Assembly: GCA_022822685.1 (NCBI GenBank)
Contig: JAJEAQ010000188.1
Location: 1-6,829, forward strand
Direction of reading: 5' to 3'
Origin: Trichodesmium sp. jk18x7bins.61
Lineage (GTDB): Bacteria; Cyanobacteriota; Cyanobacteriia; Cyanobacteriales; Microcoleaceae
Length of the DNA stretch: 6,829 nucleotides
Shown one piece after another: positions 1-6,570 of the stretch (its first letter is position 1; each line of letters begins with the position of its first letter). The position numbers and the translations under genes were made by a program. Under the pieces are notes generated by a model. That model was not told where the DNA came from. It saw only the letters and a program-made list of their open reading frames with translations, and did no database searches.

Positions 1-1442
1 CTACTGCCTGACAAGCACTCATCGTATTGTAAGAGCTTTTCATGTTAGGTTCTTCTGTCCAAACTACACCTATAATTTGGTCTTGATTGTGTTTTTTATA
101 ACTCAAAGAATGGCTAGCATATTTCCCACGTCATAATTTAGTATTTACCTCCTGATATTGTAAAGCAGCTAATACTTCTTGTAACATCCGAATTAACTCA
201 GGAGCTGCAAAATCAGTAATATTACTAATCTTTTTCTGAGTTTTTTTATACTTGTCTTGCCAAATTAACTTAAAAGTCGCCAATTGTTTTTCAAGTGTTA
301 ATTCTTGATCATTTTCTGGCTCATCTAATAATTTTATTTTATATCGATCATATTCCTGACGCCCCAACTCTAATATATTGCGAGGTAGAGTTTTACCTCT
401 AGGAAATTTCTCTTCTAATATTTCTTTTGATAAAGGAAATATCGCCGCTCTAGATTTTGGTTTTGCTAGAGAATGCAAAGAACTCAGACGAGCAGCTAAT
501 ATAGCTTCACCCTGCTCTAAAGTAATTGGTTTTAAATGAAAATAGCCTGCATTTACTCTAGTTTGATCCGCAGGTTGAATCAATTCAGCATTTTGCTTCC
601 AGGTACTTGTAATAATACTAATAATTATCAGAAAATTTTGTGGATAGTGAGTATGAATACTAGAATTAACATTGAATAACGTTTGTAAATCTAAAGATCC
701 ATCTAATAAGCGAGGGATATTATCCAGATTATCAAAACATAAAACAATAGGTTGAGATGCAGCAGAAATTATCCCCAAGTTAATCATAATTTTTTGGGCA
801 GAGTCTTCAGAATCTATACTCTTCTTGATGCCCAAAGATTTTAAATCATCTTCATCCAAATCATCCCCACGCAATCACTCACAGGCAGCAACTCTATACA
901 TAGGATTCAGCAAATGATAAAGGGCGCTGAAAAAATCATTAGCATTGTAAATACCAGCAGGATAAATTGCCTTGAAATTTCTAATGAATACTTTTCTCTC
1001 ACCAATGATTTTTTTGAGCAAACTACTATTTGGGAAAGCCAATATACCTTTTAACCATATTAACAACTGAGAATCTTTTTGATCTGCGAGAGTTTTGCTC
1101 AAAGAGTCAACTGTTTGACGTAAAATATGACGCCAAATGTAATCACTATCAGGCCAGGGATCAATATAAACAAAAAAAAGCTTTAGGATTGAATAATTTT
1201 TTGATCCTGCCTAAAAGATAACTCTTCCCAGAGCCAGAGTCGCCCGTAAGCATTAAAGTGCGGGGATGATGTTCTTGGGCAACCTGCTTTAGTATTACTT
1301 CTATATCAGAGATAATACTTTGATGAATAGAATCAACATTCAAGCTAGGATTTTGTTGCTCTTGCCAAAAATTAATAGTATAAAGAGTTACTGGCTCAAA
1401 AGGATTAATCTCTCTTTGAATAATCTGATCTATAGATGCCAT
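1..1442 (-). pseudogene. P-loop (AAA-type) ATPase, broken by frameshift and stops, runs off left edge
   Basis: Reading begins at ATG 1442-1440 (MASIDQIIQREINPFEP). A Walker A motif, GDSGSGKS, lies at residues 67-74, and a Walker B-like stretch (PIVLCFDNLDN) is encoded near 730-765. A sensor-2-like region follows (LPRNILELGRQEYDRYK, about 345-395). This order fits an AAA/Orc-like or STAND-like NTPase; I do not recognise the exact family. The reading is broken by an extra T in a T8 run (A8 on the plus strand, 1172-1179). With seven Ts the frame continues as AFFVYIDPWPDSDYIWRHIL. A TGA at 875-877 interrupts CE*LRGDD, probably a former Trp codon. A second TGA at 131-133 either ends the gene or is another lesion, because the same frame stays open for 43 codons to base 1. 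The gene lies about 61 bases downstream of the winged-helix gene, which suggests one operon. Substrate and partner cannot be told from the sequence. Confidence 0.8.
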
Positions 1443-1503
1443 AGTATAACCTAGTAATATTTTTTAGACGCTAAGTGAATTACGATAGCAGATATCAGAA
1501 AAT

Positions 1504-2231
1504 TTAGTAGGGAATGATGAAAAACAAACATCCGCCAATATCTTGAGGGATATCTGCTTCAATCTGTTCCGGTGTGTAGGAGAGAACTTCCTGTAAGGAA
1601 CTTAATTCTATCTGGTCAATTTTTTCTAAACGATAGAGTGCTTTATCTAGTTCTTGCCTAGATAAAGGAGGTTGTAATTTTTGTCGCAGATGAAAAATGG
1701 GTAAGCAATTATCTGTGGCTAGATTCTGGTCTAAATCCCGAATCACTGCTAAAATCTCTGAGTCAGTAGGCTTAGGCAGCTTGAAAAACTTCTGTTTTTC
1801 TTGTTGAGGGGATTGAAGGGTGCTATTTGTACGCATTAACTGGAGATAATCACTTAGCATTTTCAAGGATATTTCTTTGGCATTGCTGCGGGAAGAATAT
1901 TCTTGGCACAAAAATTGCTTTCCTTTTTCTGTCAGCCCAACTTATTTGATTTGCTTGATCAACATTTAATTAAACCTTGCTCAAGCAAATCTGCAATGAC
2001 AGCTTTTCTATAGGCAACAGCAATACCAGTCTCTGCCAGAGAAATAGCTCCCCTTGTAGTTGCTTTGAGCACTTTTAATTCTTCATCAGTGAGTGAGAGT
2101 GCTGCTTTTTTACTATCAAGGAGTGATTTTCCCTTCGGCTCTATATTAATTTTTGTAACCTATGTTGTAAAATCTACCAACCCTCGATCGCATAATCGGC
2201 AACAGATTTCATCCCGCTCATATACCTTCAT
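1504..2231 (-). pseudogene. Winged-helix transcription-factor-like protein, broken by stops and frameshift
   Basis: Reading starts at ATG 2231-2229 (MKVYERDEICCRLCDRG), with an AAGGA directly abutting the start. A TAG at 2160-2162 is codon 24. The frame then continues through an alpha-helical segment typical of a winged helix (LTDEELKVLKATTRGAISLA, then LLEQGLIK) to a TGA at 1959-1961. The coding frame resumes as VGLTEKGKQFL, the usual wing and final strand, after a frameshift and a TAA at 1942-1944. The C-terminal part (about 1504-1800) has a second helical module (LSRQELDKALYRLEKIDQIE) and ends IPQDIGGCLFFIIPY. From memory, this architecture matches a cyanobacterial family sometimes named 'transcription factor RcnB', which I cannot verify here. 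It probably bound DNA and may have controlled the downstream ATPase gene. Two or more stops plus a frameshift make function as a full-length protein very unlikely. Confidence 0.75.
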
Positions 2232-2797
2232 TCCTTGCTATGGCTGAATCTTATTAATTGATGCTTGATAATTTTTGTAGCCTAGTAATTTTCAAATAAA
2301 TTTTAAATCCTTAACATCCATGTGATCGTTCGTTCCTCACTTGCAAAAATCAGTAAATTAATATTATTATTAATCAGATAGGTAAACCTTGACTATTTTG
2401 TTAAAAAATAACTTCAGACAATTTCATGGAGTTATGCGAACGCTCCTTAACATGGCCATCAAAAGAAAATGCTACCATCAGCTAATTCAAACTTAGAGCG
2501 ATTTAAGCGATCAACATTCCTACAAACCTAACCAGGCATTGCCTAATCAAGTTGTAGGAGTCAAGCAATAACTGCAACGGAAAAAACAAGTTTTGACTGA
2601 ATACATAGGAGATAGTTAATTGTCACTAAAATCATCATTTGTTTGTCTTCCATAGCAAAAAAATATGCTAGAGTGGATGTATAGAGGTAGAATCTGGGAA
2701 AAAATTACCGAAAAGCATTCGGGAGTTTCAAAGCACCTCAGCTTTAGCTAGGGGATGCAAAACTAATCGGTGTAACTGCCGTAAAAAAGCATCAATA
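2232..2797. other. AT-rich gap without recognisable gene; presumed upstream region of the minus-strand operon
   Basis: No frame here gives more than short open stretches and I recognise no protein family. The part next to 2231 should hold the promoter of the minus-strand regulator gene, but I see no convincing -35/-10 pair. A small two-level hairpin lies at 2518-2559. From about 2660 a short plus-strand frame (MLEWMYRGRIWEKITEKHSG) stops after roughly 35 codons and cannot be assigned. Confidence 0.5.
2518..2559. repeat. Small nested inverted repeat
   Basis: The outer arms TCCTACAA (2518-2525) and TTGTAGGA (2552-2559) are perfectly complementary. They enclose an inner 4-bp hairpin, AGGC-ATT-GCCT (2534-2544). 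No T-tract follows on the plus strand, so it is not a simple terminator. It may be a small palindromic repeat of the kind common in cyanobacteria. Confidence 0.4.
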
Positions 2798-2805
2798 AAT
2801 ATTCT

Positions 2806-2917
2806 GGCGTTGCTGAATGAAGGTATGAATCGTCAATTGGCGACTAATTATATACCTCATGATGCGATCTATTTCAGTTGTTAAATTGCTGGAATTCATA
2901 CCCAGTTTCAGCAACGC
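2806..2917. mobile_element. MITE-like element with terminal inverted repeats and 8-bp target duplication
   Basis: The left end GGCGTTGCTGAA (2806-2817) and right end TTCAGCAACGC (2907-2917) are inverted repeats. The match extends inward as GGTATGAAT (2822-2830) against ATTCATACC (2894-2902). Only about four bases differ over roughly 24 positions. The element is flanked by perfect direct repeats AATATTCT at 2798-2805 and 2918-2925. It is about 112 bp long and has no transposase, so it must have been moved in trans by a full IS with the same ends. I associate GGCGTTGCTGAA-type ends with cyanobacterial DDE insertion sequences but cannot name the family safely. Confidence 0.8.
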
Positions 2918-2925
2918 AATATTCT

Positions 2926-3129
2926 CTAACAGTATGGATTTTGCATACAACAGCTATCAACTACCCTCTGCCTCAAAGAAAGTCATGCCTCTGGAGAAAA
3001 AGACCTCTGCTGGAATGGAGAAACTCCCTCCAAGTCAGCAGGTTCAAAAAAACAGGGAACTCTGAGAGTGATGTAAGAGTCACAAATATTTCAGCATTGG
3101 GAGAAGAGCAAATGTATGTGGAGAATTAA
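2926..3129 (+). pseudogene. Possible degenerate coding tail, perhaps of a transposon protein
   Basis: Two overlapping frames stay open here. One reads SMDFAYNSYQLPSASKKV and then MPLEKKTSAGMEKLPPSQQV before a TGA at about 3063. The other stays open to TAA at 3127-3129, ending ISALGEEQMYVEN. Composition and position, just upstream of a foldable RNA-like segment, resemble the variable C-terminal tail of cyanobacterial TnpB proteins. Before the MITE insertion the preceding frame gives NCRKKASINIL, loosely like the RuvC-III 'DxNAAxNIL' context. No motif is strong enough to be sure. This may instead be the coding-looking part of a non-coding element. Any start codon inside the MITE is a coincidence. 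Confidence 0.25.
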
Positions 3130-3149
3130 TCATAATTTCCCAGATTATG

Positions 3150-3524
3150 CGACCATAAGTATGCTTGGTAGCACTAGGAAGTTAACTAACTCTAACAATG
3201 CTAAAGTTATGGGGCTGGCCACACCCTCGTGGCTATGCTCCGAGTCAGCAAGCCCAAACCTAAACAGCCTAAGACCGTAAGAGGTCTACTTGATCTGTAA
3301 GCGTTTAAGTTCCTAGCCCTTTAACCAGAAGGTTAAACACGACCATAGGGACGTTCCATGGAATGTCCGTACATAAGCTCTTGCTTTCACCCATAGTACT
3401 GACCGATAACATTGGTGAGGCAAAAATTACCCAACCAATATAGGAGTTTGATTTGAGAGGGATAAATCCCTCACTTAATAACACCTGATAAAGGGAAGGC
3501 GACTAAAGTCGGTGAGTCGTTTTT
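3150..3524 (+). ncRNA. Candidate structured RNA with several stem-loops, orphan
   Basis: The stretch has no ORF but is dense in compact hairpins. One is closed by GGG-GCTG (3211-3217) against CAGC (3246-3249) and CCC (3253-3255). Others are AGACC/GGTCT (3272-3276, 3283-3287), TTTAACC-AGAA-GGTTAAA (3320-3337), GGACGTTC/GGAATGTCC (3349-3368, one G-U pair) and GAGGGAT-AA-ATCCCTC (3457-3472). It ends in a terminator-like hairpin with a T-run. Its size and position among IS200/IS605 remnants suggest the omegaRNA (HEARO-like) of an IscB or TnpB element whose nuclease gene is lost; that identity is inference. The strand is assumed from the T-tract. Confidence 0.45.
3500..3524 (+). terminator. Intrinsic-terminator-like hairpin
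   Basis: CGACT (3500-3504) pairs with AGTCG (3515-3519) and is followed at once by TTTTT (3520-3524). An alternative shorter stem, CGAC-TAAA-GTCG (3500-3511), competes with it. It would end the structured RNA stretch upstream. The stem is only 5 bp, so strength is uncertain. Confidence 0.4.
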
Positions 3525-3705
3525 CATCCCGTAGCTGTTTCAGCTGTAGCCAATATGAAAGGGGCTGCCTGCTGTAAGGCATAGCTGACGGGTTTCTAAA
3601 CTGCCGAAGGTTTTTAGATGAAATTGTGATGTTTCTAATGACTGTAGTCGCTGAAGTAGCCCGATATAAGTAGTGTTATTGCTAGGTAAACACCTTACAT
3701 TGTGA

Positions 3706-3807
3706 GGATTATCTCCATGATTCCTGTGACAGTACAAAATTCAACGCCCGCAATTGATACCTACCGTTTAGACTAGTGTCGCAGACACGAAGGGGAATCG
3801 GAGCGGG
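3706..3807 (+). repeat. Transposon right-end / omegaRNA-like repeat, copy 1
   Basis: The segment is homologous to 4776-4860. From GTGACAGTA onward the two differ at about five of 66 aligned positions, apart from a 16-base insertion here. The upstream part is more diverged. Homology stops sharply after GGAATCGGAGCGGG at 3807. In IS200/IS605 elements the tnpB omegaRNA scaffold ends at the right end and the flanking DNA supplies the guide. Copy 2 sits behind a tnpB remnant, which supports that reading here. No tnpB frame is visible before copy 1, so its body seems deleted. Confidence 0.55.
3776..3788. repeat. 13-nt palindrome inserted in right-end copy 1
   Basis: GTGTC-GCA-GACAC is a palindrome with a 3-nt centre. 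It lies inside a 16-nt stretch absent from the homologous copy at 4776-4860, where GACTAG runs directly into GGGAATC. This points to insertion of a tiny palindromic unit, although deletion from copy 2 is possible. Confidence 0.55.
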
Positions 3808-3873
3808 AGTAGTTGAAAATGGTGAAACTGCAAGTCGCAATCTAAAGTAAGCATAATGCCTATCACTGGCTTT

Positions 3874-3953
3874 ATATCAAATCAGCCTTATTGCATTATA
3901 GATGCAATAACCTCATAATATTGATTGTGAGGTTATTGAAACGGATTTGATAT
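3874..3953. repeat. 80-bp palindromic MITE-like element
   Basis: The outer arms ATATCAAATC (3874-3883) and GATTTGATAT (3944-3953) are exact inverted repeats. Inside are two alternative hairpins. TTATTGCAT/ATGCAATAA (3888-3896, 3902-3910) and CAATAACCTCA/TGAGGTTATTG (3905-3915, 3928-3938) compete for the shared bases 3905-3910. No ORF is present. The form matches small non-autonomous elements common in cyanobacteria. I see no clear target duplication. Confidence 0.65.
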
Positions 3954-4085
3954 TGGTGGGTTTGAATGTTTAGGAATGTTTTACCAAAACACTCGGTTTC
4001 AACCTTCACCGTTTCATCTCGACTTTAATCTAGAAAAGTAGCTAACATCCACAAATACGTTTGAGATAAATTGAGAACATATTTA

Positions 4086-4207
4086 GCTTCCTTCGGGAGA
4101 AGCACCAGGCGTGAAAGCAAAACTCCGACCTCAGGAGGCAAGCGACAGCCCCGCCGTAGTTTGGGGGTTATAAAGTGCAGAAGTAATTCCGCACACACCC
4201 CCTGGTG
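4086..4207. ncRNA. Foldable segment with closing stem and internal hairpins, possible RNA
   Basis: A hairpin GCTTC/GAAGC (4086-4090, 4099-4103) precedes a domain closed by CACCAGG (4103-4109) and CCTGGTG (4201-4207). Inside are CTCC/GGAG (4123-4126, 4134-4137), CCCC/GGGG (4149-4152, 4163-4166) and GTGC-GAA/TTC-GCAC with one mismatch (4175-4194). This gives a multi-branched fold in about 105 bases. It is more GC-rich than its surroundings and has no ORF. It lies about 80 bases before the tnpB remnant. It could be a leftover RNA of another mobile element; I cannot name it, and the strand is unknown. Confidence 0.4.
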
Positions 4208-4286
4208 AATCCCGACGTTGATATTGGCTAACTATAATTTTCTCTAGTCCACACTAAAAGCGATAGTGGAGCTTGTGGGTACATCA

Positions 4287-4709
4287 CCCAAAAAACATGC
4301 CACAGTTATGACTGAAGATTTAAACGTGAGTGGGATGATCCCAAACCACAAACTGGCAAAATCACTTTCTTTACCAAGGGTTTTATGAGTTGAGGCGACA
4401 ACTGAAATATCAATGCCTTTGTTATGCCTCTTTCATTATTGTCGTTGACAGATTTTATCCGTCTCACGAGACTTGCTCTAAATTGTGGTCATGCTCAAGA
4501 GCTGCCTTGACATCTATGAAACATATAATTGCCCTGAATTGGCTTTACCTATAGATAAAGACGCCAATTACCCCAGCGTGTCAAAGGTGGGGCTTGTAAA
4601 GCTCAGGTGGCTTTGCGCAAGCAATAGTCTACCACTTTCTCCCATCTGCATGGCAACACCAACAAGCGTGTTTCACCCTTCTGAGTCCTATTTTCAAGCC
4701 TACTTATAA
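4287..4709 (+). pseudogene. tnpB: tnpB (IS200/IS605-type RNA-guided nuclease), C-terminal half, multiply frameshifted
   Basis: Fragments in several frames line up with the C-terminal half of TnpB. Frame one gives KKHATVMTEDLNVSGMIPNH, the conserved RuvC-II 'EDLNVxGMxxNHxLA' box, and stops at TGA 4386-4388. The next frame gives ELRRQLKYQ, then VVDRFYPSHETCSK, the usual 'DRFYPSSKTCS' lead into the zinc finger. A third frame gives CGHAQELP at about 4477-4500. The last, 4485 onward, gives YNCPELALPIDKDANYPSVS, matching 'CPxCG..DRDxNAAxN' with the second Cys of the pair changed to Leu. Intact TnpB is a RuvC-type nuclease guided by the omegaRNA made from the element's 3' end. The N-terminal half is missing, zinc-finger and RuvC-III residues are altered, and the protein cannot be active. 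Confidence 0.8.
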
Positions 4710-4775
4710 TAGTGCTTTTAGAAAGGACATCTTTGTCAGATTGGCAGCATTTGGACTACAAACTTGACACATCGG

Positions 4776-4860
4776 AGTTATCTACATAGATCGTGTGACA
4801 GTAAAGAATTCAACGCCCGCAATTGAAACCCACAGTTTAGACTAGGGGAATCGGAGCGGG
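4776..4860 (+). repeat. Transposon right-end / omegaRNA-like repeat, copy 2
   Basis: This is the second copy of the right-end sequence, located about 65 bases after the tnpB remnant on the same strand. That is where an IS200/IS605 omegaRNA scaffold and right end belong. It shares CAACGCCCGCAATTGA and GGGAATCGGAGCGGG with copy 1 and lacks the 16-base palindromic insertion. Homology ends at 4860. The bases after it (GTGAATGCCACTGTG) would be flanking, guide-equivalent DNA. Copy 2 therefore gives the uninterrupted version of the repeat. Confidence 0.6.
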
Positions 4861-4897
4861 GTGAATGCCACTGTGAGTCTCAAAAGCAAATGCGTAA

Positions 4898-5170
4898 TTC
4901 TGCGGTCTCTCCAGAATTTCAAACCCACTCAAGAAAATACAGTCGGCCGTACCTTGTAGCCTGTGGACAAGATACAGCCAACGCTATTGGTTGAACGAAT
5001 GCCAAGTGCAGTCCCTAGATTCAATCTTTGATGCGCAGTGGGGTGAGCGAGGTGCGTTTTTTTAGCTTTTCCTAATTGCTGCTAGATATTGGAACGCTAT
5101 GATCATGGGTGATACCAAATTTACAGGACTTACGCATTTTTTAGCCTTATATAGTGTTGCGGGCGCGACC
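4898..5170 (+). pseudogene. Unrecognised broken reading frame
   Basis: One frame is open from just after TAA 4895-4897 to TGA 5171-5173, with a single TAG at 5063-5065. It reads NPLKKIQSAVPCSLW, then RYWLNECQVQSLDSIFDAQW and GERGAFF, and after the TAG LFLIAARYWNAMIMGDTKF. The mix of residues looks like real protein, possibly helical, but I do not recognise the family. No convincing start codon is present, so it is probably an internal gene fragment. Its last third overlaps CAGGACTTACGCA (5124-5136), a sequence I associate with cyanobacterial IS ends. The group II intron begins at or near its end, so it may be part of the disrupted host sequence. Confidence 0.35.
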
Positions 5171-5258
5171 TGAACTGGTCAACAGAACCGAGGCGTCAAG
5201 TCTCTCTGGGATTCTTACCCCAAACCCTGTAGCTGCCGCTTGGCTTCGCCTTTTCGGT

Positions 5259-5286
5259 ACCTCGCCACATGTTCATGTGGCGAGGT
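5259..5286. repeat. Perfect 12-bp hairpin inside the intron RNA region
   Basis: ACCTCGCCACAT (5259-5270) pairs exactly with ATGTGGCGAGGT (5275-5286) around a 4-nt loop, GTTC. It could be an intron domain I stem or a small palindromic insertion. Perfect pairing in an otherwise decayed intron makes a recent insertion or copy-correction attractive. Confidence 0.55.
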
Positions 5287-5780
5287 GGCTCAACGTAGAG
5301 TAACCCGTAAAAGAACGGTACATCACATCTCATTCGGCAACGAAAAAGATGGAATGCAGACGCTAAAAGTAACCAAAGCTGAAAGGAATTAATCAGTAGT
5401 CGAAGGAGAAATAGAAGGATGAACACAGACTAAGTTATTGATTAAACTGCGTTACCTATAAACAGGCCAAATAATACCTGACAGGCCTGAACCAAAAGGT
5501 AAGTGAATAATTTTAAGGCTATTCCATCCTTAGGATGTAGAAACAAAACTCTCACCGCAGGAAAGATAACCATCCTAATTATTTCGTAAACTTCAGTTGA
5601 CACAACAGGGTAAATCCTACATAGTCTCAAGGGAGGTCGAAATCTATCAGTAAGCCAAGAGTAATCAAAGCAGAATCCTCTGGAGGAAAAAAGACGAGAG
5701 AAAAAGCCAAAACCATTCTGCAATGGAATGGATAAAGGTACTCTTCGAGAAGCCTGAGCCTACGAAATTTGCCCCCCCCA

Positions 5781-5820
5781 TGTTGAGCCTGTCGCCGACA
5801 TGTTGAGCCTGTCGCCGACA
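5781..5820. repeat. Tandem 20-mer repeat, two perfect copies
   Basis: TGTTGAGCCTGTCGCCGACA occurs at 5781-5800 and again, identical, at 5801-5820. A run of eight Cs (5772-5779) precedes it. After it TGTTTAGGTCGCC looks like a diverged start of a third unit. A further copy lies inverted at 6551-6570. It sits between the intron RNA and the RT start. Confidence 0.8.
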
Positions 5821-6193
5821 TGTTTAGGTCGCCACGAAACAGGGAGCCGACAGGCGAAAAGTCAAAGCCGAATTCTCTTGGAAGTTATACGAAAAAGAAC
5901 ATGACGAAGAAACTAAAGGTCGACATAAGTTAGATGTCAAATACGACAAAGGTCGTTCACCGGACAATTAACCGAATGGTCTCAGATTAACTGGGAACAA
6001 GTAAGGAAGATTGTTAAGAATCTAAGACAAAGGATTTTTCGTGCCAAACAACTTGGTCGGTTTAAGCAGCTACGTAGACTGCAAAAACTGTTAGCAAAAA
6101 GCCGTTCAAACCTATTGCTCAGTATCAGACAAATCACTCAGGTAAATACAGTCAAGCCAACTGCGGGAATTGATAAAGAGGTAATAAACACAC

Positions 6194-6245
6194 CCTAGAA
6201 CCCCAATATGGGAAACAGAGTTTCCCATAGGATAGGGGTTCTAGG
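6194..6245. repeat. 52-bp palindromic insertion within the RT reading frame
   Basis: The outer arms CCTAGAACCCC (6194-6204) and GGGGTTCTAGG (6235-6245) pair exactly. The inner arms TATGGGAAAC (6207-6216) and GTTTCCCATA (6220-6229) pair exactly around the loop AGA. It lies between INTP (RT-0 end) and VKLTNEWEM, which are nearly adjacent in intact group II RTs. It is therefore an insertion, and it brings the TAG at 6196-6198 and a frame change. Confidence 0.8.
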
Positions 6246-6550
6246 TACAGGGAGTGAAACTTACCAATGAATGGGAGATGCCAAAAGCAAAACCAACAAA
6301 GAGAGTTTATATACCTAAAACCAATGGTAAGAAACGTCCCCTAGGAATTCCCACCATAAAGGATAGAGTCGGACAAGCAATAGTCAAAAACATACTAGAA
6401 CCAGAATGGGAAGCTGTGTTTGAACCCAACTCCTATGGCTTCCATCCAGGAACAAGCTGCCACGATGCCATTGAACAAAGTTTCTTAAGATGACAAAATG
6501 GACGTGATACATGGGTTTTAGACGCAGATCTCAAAGGATTCTTCGATTTC

Positions 6551-6570
6551 ATGTCGGCGGCAGGCTCAAC
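6551..6570. repeat. Inverted third copy of the 20-mer repeat, inserted in RT domain
   Basis: ATGTCGGCGGCAGGCTCAAC is the reverse complement of the repeat at 5782-5801 with one mismatch (T to C in the repeat's sense). It falls directly after LKGFFD of RT-3, where intact proteins continue with N-I-x-H. Removing 22 bases there rejoins the reading frames on either side. Confidence 0.75.

Noticed and set aside
131..877. TGA read as an amino acid (alternative code)
   Set aside because: There are also TAG and TAA stops and frameshifts in neighbouring genes, so ordinary decay explains the pattern better.
1030..2247. Plus-strand frames at 1030-1221 and 2065-2247
   Set aside because: They are antisense to the ATPase and winged-helix pseudogenes, which have recognisable protein content on the minus strand.
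2859..3129. Two plus-strand frames presented as intact small genes
   Set aside because: Their start codons lie inside the MITE, so only the part after 2926 can be old coding sequence. It is kept only as a weak remnant.
3150..3524. Firm call of a HEARO/IscB locus
   Set aside because: No IscB (RRXRR, RuvC, HNH) reading frame follows the structured stretch in any frame, so only a candidate RNA is reported.
3540..3737. Minus-strand 65-codon frame
   Set aside because: No recognisable motif, and it overlaps the transposon right-end repeat, which reads as non-coding on the other strand.
5781..5820. CRISPR array
   Set aside because: The two repeat units abut with no spacer, the unit is only 20 bases, and no cas gene is present.
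5196..5821. Three minus-strand open frames of 64-93 codons
   Set aside because: They lie over the presumed group II intron RNA, show no family motif, and one ends inside the tandem 20-mer. They are treated as shadows.
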